Assembly (NCBI GenBank): GCA_023053545.1
Contig: JAKZAN010000002.1
Span: forward strand, 124,001 to 188,000
DNA length: 64,000 nucleotides
Reading direction: 5' to 3'
Source of the DNA: Lepidurus packardi
Taxonomy: Eukaryota > Arthropoda > Branchiopoda > Notostraca > Triopsidae
Within the stretch, counting starts at the first letter, position 1. Each line of letters begins with the position of its first letter. The position numbers and the translations under genes were made by a program. Under the pieces are notes generated by a model that saw nothing but the letters and a program-made list of their open reading frames with translations, searched no databases and was not told the DNA's origin. Below are positions 41,001 to 50,302 of the stretch, piece after piece.

Positions 41001-42600
41001 CTTACGGCCTGATTTAATTCCTTACAGACTGAAATAATTCCTTACGGACTGAATTAGTTCCTTACTTATTGAAATAATTCCTTACGGACTGGATTAATTC
41101 CTTACGGACTGAAATAATTCCTTACGGACTGGATTAATTCCTTACGGACTGAAATAATTCCTTACGGACTGAATTAATTCATTACGGAATGAAATAATTC
41201 CTTACGGACTGAACTAAGTACTTACGGACTGAAATAATTCCTTACGGACTGAATTAATTCCTTACGGGCTGAATTAATTCCTTACGGACTTAATTAATTC
41301 ATTACGGACTGAATTATTTCCTTACGGACTGAATTAATTCATTACGGACTAAATTAATTCTTTACGAACTGAATTAATTCCTTACGGACTGAATTAAGTC
41401 CTTACGTACTAAATTAATTCCTTACTTACTGAATTAATTCCTTACGGAATGAATTAATTCGTTACGGACTGAATTAATTCCTTACGGACTGAATTAATTC
41501 CTTACGGACTGAATTAATTCCTTACGGACTGAATTAATTCCTTATGGACGGAATTAATTCCTTACAGAATGACATAATTCATTACGGACTTAATTAAATC
41601 CTTACAGACTGAATTAATTCCTTTTGGACTGAATTAATTCCTTACGGACTGAATCAAATCACTAAATAAATTCCTTTCGGACTGAATTAATTCCTTACGG
41701 ACTGAATTAATTCCTTACGGACTGAATTAATTCCTTACGGACTGAAATAATTACATACTGACTTAACTAATTCCTTACGGACTTAAATAATTCTTTCGGA
41801 CTTAATTAATTCATAACGGACTGAATTAATTCTTTAGGATTGATTGAACTCCTTACTTACTGAATTAATTCCTTACGGACAGAATTAATTCCTTACGTAC
41901 AGAATTAATTCCTTACCGAATGAATTATTTCCTTACGGCCTGATTTAATTCTTTACAGACTGAATTAATTACTTACGGATTTAATTAATTCATTACGGAC
42001 TGAATTAATTCCTTATGGACTGAATTGAATCCTTACGAACTTAATTAATTCCTTACGGACTTAAATAATTCATAACGGACTGAATTAATTCCTTAAAGAC
42101 TGAATTAATTCCTTACGGACTGAATTAATTCCTTACGGACTGAATTAATTCCTTACGGACTTAAATAATTCATAGCGGACTGAATTAATTCCTTACGGAC
42201 TGAATTAATTCATTACGGACTGAATAAATTCTTTACGGACTTATTTTATTCATTACGGACTGAATTAATTCCTTACGGACTGAATTAATTCCTTACGGAC
42301 TAAATTAATTCATTACTTATTGAAATAATTCATTACGGACTGAAATAATTCGTTACGGACTGAACTAAGTCTTTACGGACTGAATTAGTTCATTACGGAC
42401 TGAATTAATTCCTTACGGACTGAAATAATTCCTTACGGACTGAATTAATTAATTACGGAATGAAATAATTCCTTACGGACTGAACTAAGTACTTACGGAC
42501 TGAAATAATTCCTTACGGACTGAATTAATTCCTTACGGACTGAATTAATTCCTTACGGACTTAATTAATTCATTACGGACTGAATTATTTCCTTACGGAC
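38043..42600. repeat. Satellite array, 20-bp unit (ATTCCTTACGGACTGAATTA), about 228 copies
   Basis: Near-continuous tandem repeats of a 20-bp unit with scattered substitutions run for about 4.56 kb. Each unit carries the 10-bp palindrome GAATTAATTC at its joint. Rare length variants (18-19 bp or truncated units) occur, for example near 38685, 38830 and 39890. A diagnostic variant (TTTAGGATTGA, then TTACTTACTG and two GGACAGA units) recurs at about 38919, 39351, 40023, 40902 and 41833, showing higher-order repeats of roughly 430-930 bp. A block at about 39020-39350 is repeated almost exactly at about 39692-40022 (672-bp shift). No gene is present. Confidence 0.97.
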
Positions 42601-43170
42601 GGAGGTGCATGGGAAAGTTTAATCAAATCTGCCAAAAGAGCTTTAAAGGCCGTGCTTGGAAACCAAAGCACAAACGAAGAAATCCTCCAAACAGTCTTAG
42701 TCGAAGTCGAAGCTCTTTTAAATGGCCGACCCCTAACTCATGTCAGTGTCGATCCTAACGATCCACAACCTTTGACTCCAAATCATTTTCTGCTCGGAGG
42801 GGCGTATGCTAACATCCCCCTGACATTGTTGATCCGAATGAGAAACTATCAAGACGAAAATGGCGAGTTTCGCAAGCCATAATTAACCATTTTTGGAGGC
42901 AATGGCTCAAGGAATACGTGCCAAATCTTATCGAACGCCGTAAATGGCTCAAGTCAAGACAAAACCTAAAAAAAGACGACATAGTCCTCATAGCGGATAC
43001 AAATTCTCCTCGAGGACATTGGCCCATGGGGAAAATAACCTAGACTCATGAAAGACGGAATAGTTCGTGTAGCAACGGTCAAAACAAACTTCGGAGAAAT
43101 GCTACGTCCAGTACACAAATTGTGCTTACTAGATATAGCTAACACAGAATATGTTATCGCGGAGCAATAA
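42601..43170 (+). pseudogene. Integrase C-terminal part of BEL-3
   Basis: It starts at the conserved GGAWESLIKSAKRAL (contains the catalytic Glu) and continues with LLNGRPLTHVSVDPNDPQPL, as in BEL-1. A frameshift near 42845 moves the frame (then VSQAIINHFWRQWLKEYVP, LIERRKW), and a stop interrupts near 43042. The final block (VKTNFGEMLRPVHKLCLLD) ends at TAA near 43168. The catalytic Asp residues and the zinc domain are absent. Confidence 0.85.
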
Positions 43171-43182
43171 CAGGGCCGGCTA
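43169..43182 (+). promoter_or_regulatory. Pre-LTR motif of BEL-3
   Basis: AACAGGGCCGGCTA, identical to BEL-1, directly precedes the TGTTCCGC start of the LTR. Confidence 0.7.
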
Positions 43183-43689
43183 TGTTCCGCACGAAGCCGA
43201 AAGGAATTTTTTCTCACGAGCTCTTTTTCCTATTTTCTCCTATTTTCCTATGAATACCCTTACTATATAGAATTTTTGAGAATAAACCCGGAACTTGTAA
43301 ATTAAGATTTGATATCACATGTATGGTCCCTGTGGTGGTAAAATGCTGTGACATTGATTGTTGCCCAACAGTTAAATTGTGTAGCCCCTCAACCACGAAT
43401 CCTAAGATTCATTATTAGAAAGAATTAAATCCCCTGCACCCAGCCTGTAAGGGTAGTTCATGCTTGACCTTACCATAAGCCAGTTCCGTTTCTTCAATGT
43501 AAAATTTGATTGTTGTAACGGAAAGTGAGAGTTAGCATGAAAGAGAGTAGAACGTGAGAATACATCAAATTATCAAATAAGCTAAAGACTTGGCTTCTTT
43601 GTGTTCCAATATTTCGTGGCAAAGAAGAGATTCCCTGTTCCGCAGTGTCATAAGCGCGTGGATAAGTTAAGACGGCATTGTTGGTAACA
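43183..43689 (+). repeat. Probable 3' LTR of BEL-3 (about 507 bp)
   Basis: It starts TGTTCCGCACGAAG and probably ends GTTGGTAACA, where clear mitochondrial ND4 sequence begins. The end is inferred from the NUMT edge because no second LTR is available. AATAAA lies near 43281. Confidence 0.65.
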
Positions 43690-43820
43690 CTCCTCCCTAA
43701 AATAAGTAGGAATCAAAGATGATTCAAATATAATACAAAAAAATAAATAATCTTTAATTAAAAAACTTACTTCTAAAAATAATAAAAGGAAAAACACCAC
43801 AAATAAATACATATTATTAC
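43690..43820 (-). pseudogene. ND4: Mitochondrial ND4, internal part (NUMT-2)
   Basis: On the minus strand it reads NNMYLFVVFFLLLF, then FESSLIPTYF, an ND4 signature (FE.SLIPT). When Gypsy-D is removed it joins in frame to 54979-55218 (HAFS then NNMYLF), so the two pieces are one ND4 gene. Confidence 0.88.
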
Positions 43821-44176
43821 TGTCACGGTTCGCCTTTTTCAAGTGCTGTATTGCCTTCCCGTTCCCAAACCGAACTCCACTCTTGTACATTCCTTCCCCT
43901 TTTTATATCGCTTGGCGGTCTTTCTTCAGCGAACATCCCTCTTCAAACGTTGGTCCTTCATTGACCCTTGCCCTTCGCCAAGAATCCGCCACCCACTCCC
44001 AAAACGTGCAAATTAAGCAAGGCCAACGTGTTTTATCCCCTTCGATAGCCTCGGTTTGTCGCCCTCTCCGCAATCACCTTGCCATACCCCCTCGAGTCCC
44101 CAAGGACGACGCTTCGAAGAAAGCAGCCAAGGAGCCTGGGGAGCAGCAAGGTTCACCACGGGTACGGAACGCCACA
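43821..44176 (-). repeat. 3' LTR of Gypsy-D (356 bp)
   Basis: On the sense strand it starts TGTGGCGTTCCG and ends GAACCGTGACA. The preceding purine-rich tract (CAGGAAAGGCCGAA, 44177-44190) is the likely plus-strand primer. The long plus-strand frame across it is not a gene; it recurs in the other LTR. Confidence 0.93.
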
Positions 44177-44216
44177 TTCGGCCTTTCCTGACAATGAAAA
44201 CCTTTAACACAATTAC

Positions 44217-44960
44217 TTACAACCCACCACAAAGAATATCACTACAACAATAATGTGAAATAAAATATACATCACAAGCTAATAAGTCATCAAATCTTTT
44301 CGGGCGCCGGTACTGTCGAGCCGGACGCCCATCTTCGACGTTCGTTTCCTGCTCTGGGACGTCGTGCTCACTCTCTTCAACCACGGCCTCTGCCTGCTCC
44401 TCGGAAGTAGGTGGGCTCTCGACTCGCGGCGCGTCCGTCCTGACTTCCGCAGGTTCTTCGTCCTCTTCGTCGTCACTCGACTCATAGCCCATGCGGAACA
44501 ACTTCATTTGGGATACGTGTACGGGAAAAATTCGTAACGTCCGCCGAGTTTCACACCCTGGTAAGTCTGATACGCGGTAAGTCATTGGAGTCAGCCTCTT
44601 CGTTACTCGGTACGGTCCCACATACTTCGGACCGAGCTTTGGACATCGTCCTCGGATACGGACGTTCCTTCGGACCAACACAATATCGCCTTCAGAGAAA
44701 TCTCCTTCTCCAGAACGTCTCTTGTCATAAGTCCTCTTCTGTTTGAGCTGTTGCTCCTGGACCCGCCCGAACGCCTCCCTGCTCGTAGCCTCCACTCGGT
44801 CCAAGAATTCTTCATAACTTTCACCCGCTTCTTCTGGCCATGGGTACATCGTTTCTTCAGGAAAACGAGGTTCACGTCCATACACCAACTGAAAAGGGGA
44901 TTTACCGGTACTCTCTTGTACAGCAGAGTTAATGGCGAAGACAGCTCTTTGCACCACCAA
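44217..44960 (-). pseudogene. pol: Integrase C-terminal part of Gypsy-D pol
   Basis: The frame continues integrase after the hAT insertion: RAVFAINSAVQESTGKSPFQLVYGREPRF, then a GPY/F-like module (KYVGPYRVTKRL) and an acidic tail (SSDDEEDEEP). Such modules help choose insertion sites. If the hAT and one copy of CCACCAAG are removed, it joins in frame to QVEWDLV at about 50307, so it is part of one pol gene. Confidence 0.88.
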
Positions 44961-44961
44961 G

Positions 44962-45365
44962 CATACATGGGCGGATCAGATCCAAAAACGATCCGGATCG
45001 GATCTTGATCCGTGGCCCGATGCACGGATCGCCATCCGTGATCCAAAATGTAAGATCCGTCGCGAGGGATCGCGATCCGTCACCACGGATCGTTATCCGT
45101 AACCACGGATCGCGATCCGTGAGCCCAGAGATCCGAGATCCATGAACCAAATATCCGAAATTTGAGATCCGTCGTGACGGATCGCGATCCGTCAACACGG
45201 ATCGTGATCCGTAGCCATGGTTCGCGATCCGTGAGTCCATATAACCGAGATCCGTGAACCAAAGATTCGAAGTTCGAGATCCGTTGCCACTGATCGCGAT
45301 CCGAGATCCGTGAACCAAAGATCCGAGAACCAAGAGGCAAGCGAGAACCGTTCACCTTCGGATCG
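44962..45365. repeat. Left subterminal array of GATC palindromes in the hAT element
   Basis: About 29 GATC sites occur in about 400 bp by hand count, many as the 16-bp perfect palindrome ACGGATCGCGATCCGT or shortened variants (GAGATCCGTGAACC). Units repeat irregularly at roughly 30-60 bp. The frames that run through this array on the minus strand are by-products of the repeats. Confidence 0.9.
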
Positions 45366-46854
45366 CACGGGCTTGTTCACACGGACATTTAGTCTGTTAC
45401 AGCGACTAGAAAAAGACGGCAATGTTCCCATTGCCCTGTGAGTGTGCTGAAGAGGTATTCAGGAGGGAGGAGGGTAGGTGGCATGGGGAGGATAGGTGGG
45501 AGGGAGGGGGTGTCAGCAAGGCACTGCTTGCTCCAGTTCACAGATGAACGAAGAAACGTAGGAAGGTAGCAATAAAAACGGGCTGCATGAAGACTTCAGT
45601 GGTATGCCTTCGCTTGACGTAGGAGAGTGGGGGCACTTTTAAAGCATTGATTCTTAAACTTTTTTTGCCACAAACTCCTTTAGCGGCCTTATGAGAGCTT
45701 TTGGACCCCTTCTTCTTTTTAAAAAAAAATCCGCTAAGCGTGAATTCAGGAAAATATGAATGTAGTGAACGTTGTTGAGGTTTTTGTTGGGAAATCTAAC
45801 AGATATTCTACTAGTGAATGAAGTATTAGTTTTCGTGAACTATCATTAAAAACACAAATCGGCTTTCATAAAAGCTTTTTTCGAAGCTCTTCTTTGCCGA
45901 TAGAAAATGGATTAACGCTGTTTGATTTGTCATGAATTTGACCCGAGACATTTTCTTGTGCTAACGAGATGTATATATTTGCGTGCGCGGTGTCCCAAGC
46001 CATTCTTGACGGGAAGGCTACGGCGAGGGAGCAAGGCATTCACAAACGCATTCACAAGAGGCATTCACAAACGCTTGAATTTTTAGTCGCAGCTCTACGC
46101 TAGTCTTCGCGCAGTTTAGCGGCTACACTAGCAGGACTCAGGAGGAGAGAAAGGTCGGAGTTTGCCCCGCGAGCTCTTCATAAGGGCAGACATAAAAAAG
46201 GACCGTCTTCGCCCCCATACTACTTCGTCAGACTTTTCCCCTTTCCTTCTACCTCTGTCTCCCCTATACACTTAAAAAACTAGACAGTTTTCGTTAGAAA
46301 AGTAGGGAGCTACATTTCGTCATTTCAGTTCCATACGTCAACGGGTAGCATACACTACTTCGTCCACTTCTGGCTTGTTTCCAGCGTTATATTTTAAATC
46401 GAAGTTATTTTTTAAATTAACAACTTTTTCAAGGAAAAGGAATCTAAGGTGAGTTAGTTACAAGTCATGACTATTTTGTTACTTTAATCCACATATACGT
46501 GGATTCAGATGAAATTTTATATATGTAGCTATTATTTATATTCAAGAATTTGATGATAATCAATATTTTTATGGTGGTCCTTCTCATAGAACTTACCCCT
46601 AAGCCCTAACTCTCGACTCGCAGACATTTAGTATACCAATTAGTGAGGTTATATAAAAGTTACTGTTCAGTACTCTTTAAATACAATACCCAGTTAAATA
46701 TTCTATTTCTGCAATGAAAGCACAGCACTGGTTTTAGTACAACACTTTATAAACCCTTAATTGAAAACGTAACATAGGTCAGCGTCCTTATTGTAATGAA
46801 TATTTCCGGAAATTTCAGGCATCGTTCAGAGAGTTCAGTCAATGGTTGAGCAAC
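45366..46854 (+). other. Non-coding 5' region of the hAT element
   Basis: About 1.5 kb without an open frame. It includes a G-rich tract (about 45446-45520) and AT-rich DNA near the gene. A TTTCAG/GCATCG junction at about 46818 could be a splice acceptor for an upstream non-coding exon. Otherwise I see nothing in it. Confidence 0.6.
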
Positions 46855-49017
46855 ATGAATCTTGAAGATTTGAACGAAAATGAGCCCGGTGCGGAAGTTT
46901 CGAACGAAACCGACTCCGAGGCTGTCCATGGGCAGGTGCCACGTAGTCTTGAGGATTTTTTCGCATTTGCGTCCAGTGCGAAGGCTAAGCCTAGTTCTGG
47001 AGCGCGAAAAGTAGTCGAAAGTAAGACTCTAAAGTGCCTACAACCAAACTGCAATAAACTAATAAGGCAGAGCGGCGGTTCGACGAGCAATTTTTTGAGG
47101 CATTTGAAAGCTTGCCATCCAGAACAATACGCAGAATATGAGAAAGGAAAAATGGATAAAAGGTCTCGCAACAAGGCAAACTCTCCCGAGCTACAAACCC
47201 AAACAAACATTGTGCATTACGCTAACAACTCTTCAAAGCAAGCCAAAATCACTTCGCTGCTTGTACATGTAGTTAGCGAAAATATGCTTCCGTTTTCTTT
47301 AATGGATTCTTCGTCCTTTAAGGCACTTATCAAGGAGCTTGATCCGCGATATAGATTGCCTTCTAGACGGAATCTTCGTCGTATAATTGTGGATAAATCA
47401 GAAGAATGCAAGGAAGTCATGAGAAGAAACATCCTCGACGCCAGTTCTCACACATCCATTCACTTGACAGTTGACCTCTGGAGTAGCCGTGCGAAGCAAA
47501 GCATCATAGGTCTTCGCTTCCACGCGCTTACGAAAGAATGGAAGCTTATTCATCAGACAATTGCGTTCCGTCATTTCCCCGGAAAACACTCCGGTGAAAG
47601 GATAAAAAGTTTCATTAGAAACACACTAGCCGAATATGGCGTTTATTTGAGCTCCGTTGAATACTGTGTGACGGATAACGCAGCTAACATGCTGAATGCA
47701 TTTAAGTTTTCTAAGAAAAACTTAAGCATTCCATCCCTTGACCCTGAAAATGAGCTCATGCTAGACAGTGATGAAGAATCAGGATTACTGACACATTGCC
47801 CTGCGGAAAGCAATCTGAACGAATCGCAGGAAAGCGACGATGACGCCAATGCAGACGAAAGCTGTGAGATGACTGAATTTTTCGAAGACGCAGGAGACTC
47901 TACTCCCGAAAATAGTGAGTACTGCGGGGTGGACGTTACTGTGTACGATAATTTCATGGGCATAGAACGTCTTCCCTGTATCATACACACGTTACAGTTG
48001 GTTTTAAAAGACGCTGTAACCCACTGTAAAGCGCAGCTCAAGGCCATAGAGTCCGTCAAGAAAGTCGTCGCCTTTTTCAGGAGGTCAAACAAGTATTCCG
48101 AATCTTTAGCCCAGAAAGCTAGTCTCAGTCTCGTGTATCCGGTTGTGACCAGGTGGAATAGCAACTATCTGATGCTAGAGAGATTTGTTAGTTTGTGGGA
48201 TTTTGTGTCATGTACTTTATTAGAAGCTAGACAAGAGAAGGCATTAAACATCCCCCAGATGCCATCGAAAGATAAAGAGTACTTTAAGCAACTTTTGTCT
48301 GTTCTCTCGGCTTTTAGCGAAGTAACTCAAATTTTACAGTCAGATGACATCACGTCGTCAAAGGTTATTCCGTGTCTGTTTGGAATTGACCTCTTTCTTT
48401 GCAAATCTCTGCAATACGAGTCTTATAAAGAACATCACTCTCTTGTTCGCAAGTTGCACGAGTCACTTAAATTGAGGTTTAGCCAAGTAGTTGTTGAGAA
48501 TGTTTGGATTCTAGCCACTTGCTTGGATCCAAACTATAAAATTGAGCCTTTCCGGCAAGCAGAAAATTTTTTGACTGAGCTCCCCGGGTTGTTGAAACTT
48601 CTGACAGTCAACGAAGTTTCGAGAATTCTGCGAAGATCCCTTTCTGAATCCGCAGAGTCCTCCCAGAATGAACAGGCAGTGCAGGTGGCGGCACCGAATG
48701 CCTTTTCAGTTTTAGGCTACTTGGCCTCTGCACAGAATTCAAATAGCTCATCGAGCGAGACCGCCAGATATCTCGGTGCTGGTTTACAAGCGGGGGCCAC
48801 CCCATTAGCATTTTGGAAAGATTCTGTTAAATCGCTCCCGCGGCTTTCTCACCTTGCGCAGCGATACTTATCAGTACCTGCAAGCACGTCCGATGTTGAA
48901 AGGTTATTTTCAATATCTGGAGCGTTAGTCCGGGCTCGACGTTCTAGGCTCACCCCTTCAATTGTTGAAAACTTGATTTTATTGCGAGAAAATAAATGTG
49001 ATGAACTACAATTCTAA
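46855..49017 (+). CDS. hAT transposase (BED zinc finger, hATC domain)
   Basis: The ORF encodes 720 residues from the ATG at 46855; the frame is also open a little upstream, but without ATG. A BED-type zinc finger lies at about residues 65-95 (CLQPNC, then HLKACH) and binds the element ends. The RNase H-like catalytic core has Asp in HLTVDLWSS and Asp in YCVTDNAANM, and Glu in the C-terminal block STSDVERLFS. The hAT dimerisation region ends the protein (HLAQRYLSVPASTSDVERLF, RRSRLTP, LILLREN). An acidic insert (about residues 300-360) separates parts of the core, where hAT proteins have their helical insertion. Length is typical for autonomous hAT. No stop or frameshift seen, so activity is possible. 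Confidence 0.95.
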   Translation: MNLEDLNENEPGAEVSNETDSEAVHGQVPRSLEDFFAFASSAKAKPSSGARKVVESKTLKCLQPNCNKLIRQSGGSTSNFLRHLKACHPEQYAEYEKGKMDKRSRNKANSPELQTQTNIVHYANNSSKQAKITSLLVHVVSENMLPFSLMDSSSFKALIKELDPRYRLPSRRNLRRIIVDKSEECKEVMRRNILDASSHTSIHLTVDLWSSRAKQSIIGLRFHALTKEWKLIHQTIAFRHFPGKHSGERIKSFIRNTLAEYGVYLSSVEYCVTDNAANMLNAFKFSKKNLSIPSLDPENELMLDSDEESGLLTHCPAESNLNESQESDDDANADESCEMTEFFEDAGDSTPENSEYCGVDVTVYDNFMGIERLPCIIHTLQLVLKDAVTHCKAQLKAIESVKKVVAFFRRSNKYSESLAQKASLSLVYPVVTRWNSNYLMLERFVSLWDFVSCTLLEARQEKALNIPQMPSKDKEYFKQLLSVLSAFSEVTQILQSDDITSSKVIPCLFGIDLFLCKSLQYESYKEHHSLVRKLHESLKLRFSQVVVENVWILATCLDPNYKIEPFRQAENFLTELPGLLKLLTVNEVSRILRRSLSESAESSQNEQAVQVAAPNAFSVLGYLASAQNSNSSSSETARYLGAGLQAGATPLAFWKDSVKSLPRLSHLAQRYLSVPASTSDVERLFSISGALVRARRSRLTPSIVENLILLRENKCDELQF

Positions 49018-49880
49018 TCAATCGATAATACTACGAGTCCCTACCTACGAGTCCCAATCTAGGAGTCCCTATCCAAGAGCTCAGTGTGTTCCCCCGTGTG
49101 TGATATAATTCTAATTGTTGAAATCTTATGTCATTCTTCCTGCCACTTACCTGTATTGTATGATCATTAAACAAGAACAAGTTAAACAAAACAAACGCAT
49201 ACCGTGAAAAATTTGCCTGATACTTAAACTAAACTTCTTACTGTAGAAAATGTTATTAACTTGCCTACTTTTTTCCAAAAATGGCTTTTTATACATTCCT
49301 CTTAAAAGTCTAGAAGACGCGTAATTTTTATAATTATATAACTCAAAAACCACAAAACCGAATTAACGCCAACTTAACATAAAATGCAAGAGCAGTTAGG
49401 AAAACGGTTTCCAATAGATGACAGTAAATAATAGTATGTAACAGAGCTAAAAATGCGTTTGGCAAAATTTAAAGCAGGGCGGGTCACGATTAAGGCCCCG
49501 GTATGAACAAACCCACTTATGAGAGAATAACAAGAAAAATTGTCATAGATGATGCTGTACAAATATTTCACACATCAAAGAAACTGTTTTGACAGTAATG
49601 TTGCTGATGCGGATACCAAGTGCAACAGTTTGAGTTTTTCTTGAAAAAGCTTTTACTAAATTTGTAAGTTACGGCTAAAATTTAATACTTTTTTATTATA
49701 CGGAAAAGTAGAAATCGGGCAAACTGTTGCACTAGCTCGGATTTTTTTAAAACTTTAAGGGAAAAAAAGCAAAATCGGTTAGATACTTACAAAAGTTTGA
49801 TAAACTTTCTTCAAGGGGTCAAATTTGAAGAAAACTGTCTCACACTCTACTCGACAGAAACTAAAAAAAGTAATGGTTCT
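49018..49880 (+). other. Non-coding 3' region of the hAT element
   Basis: AT-rich, no gene. AATAAA overlaps the end of the ORF (about 48991) and may serve as polyadenylation signal. CTACGAGTCCCTACC-type short repeats occur at 49030-49080. Confidence 0.55.
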
Positions 49881-49885
49881 TAGGT

Positions 49886-50294
49886 CTCGATTCTTCAAAA
49901 ACGGTTCTCGGATCTTTTACGGTTCTTTGAAAACGGTTCTCGGATCTTTTACGGTTCTTTGAAAACGGTTCTCGGATCTTTCCGCAAATCACAGCTCTCT
50001 GAAAATGGATCTCGGATCTTTGAAAACAGCTCGCGGATCTTTGTCAACGGATCACGGATCTCGGATCACGGATCTTGGATCTCTCATTCCGGAAAACGGA
50101 TCGCGGATCTTTTTAAATGGATCACGGATCCCTGTTCAAACCACGGATCTCGGATCGCGATCCGAATTTGCGATTCGGATCGCGATCCGCGATCCGTCTG
50201 AACTTCAGTCGCGATCCGTAACGGATCAGAAGATCCATTTTTTGCGATCCGGATCTGATCCAGATCCATTTTGGATCTGATCCGCCCATGTATG
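49886..50294. repeat. Right subterminal array of GATC repeats in the hAT element
   Basis: About 30 GATC sites in 400 bp by hand count. The outer half mirrors the left array (CGGATCGCGATCCG); the inner half is made of direct units of about 35 bp (ACGGTTCTCGGATCTTTTAC). Confidence 0.9.
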
Positions 50295-50302
50295 CCACCA
50301 AG

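Larger units (their letters stand above)
42600..43689 (+). mobile_element. BEL-3: 3' fragment of a third BEL/Pao element
   Basis: It contains the end of a BEL integrase followed by the BEL pre-LTR motif and a probable LTR. The 5' part is replaced by the satellite. NUMT-2 resumes directly after the LTR end at about 43690, so it was inserted in mitochondrial ND4 sequence. Confidence 0.85.
44962..50294 (+). mobile_element. Complete hAT-superfamily DNA transposon with GGATC-rich ends
   Basis: The 5333-bp element lies within the Gypsy-D integrase and is flanked by the 8-bp duplication CCACCAAG (44954-44961, 50295-50302). Termini are CATACATGGGCGGATCAGAT and its inverse, a perfect inverted repeat of about 26 bp. 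Both ends carry dense GATC-containing repeat arrays. A single intact transposase ORF lies between. The 8-bp duplication, ORF and inverted repeats together establish hAT. No disabling change is seen. Confidence 0.95.

Noticed and set aside
38043-42600. Regular short repeats, possible CRISPR array
   Set aside because: The repeats are direct 20-bp units without unique spacers, in a eukaryotic nuclear context.
43883-44191. 102-codon ORF in the Gypsy-D LTR, repeated at 54618-54992
   Set aside because: It occurs only because both LTRs have the same sequence; it runs antisense to the element and has no recognisable domain.
45080-45355. Serine/arginine-repeat ORFs on the minus strand (similar ones at 49959-50280)
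   Set aside because: They come from reading the GGATC repeat array in different frames, not from a coding gene.
44962-45365. Bacterial Dam-type GATC regulatory cluster
   Set aside because: The context is a eukaryotic hAT element, and GATC is part of a longer palindrome; no bacterial feature is near.
46846-46854. Start of the hAT transposase at 46846
   Set aside because: The codon is TTG; the first ATG in frame is at 46855.
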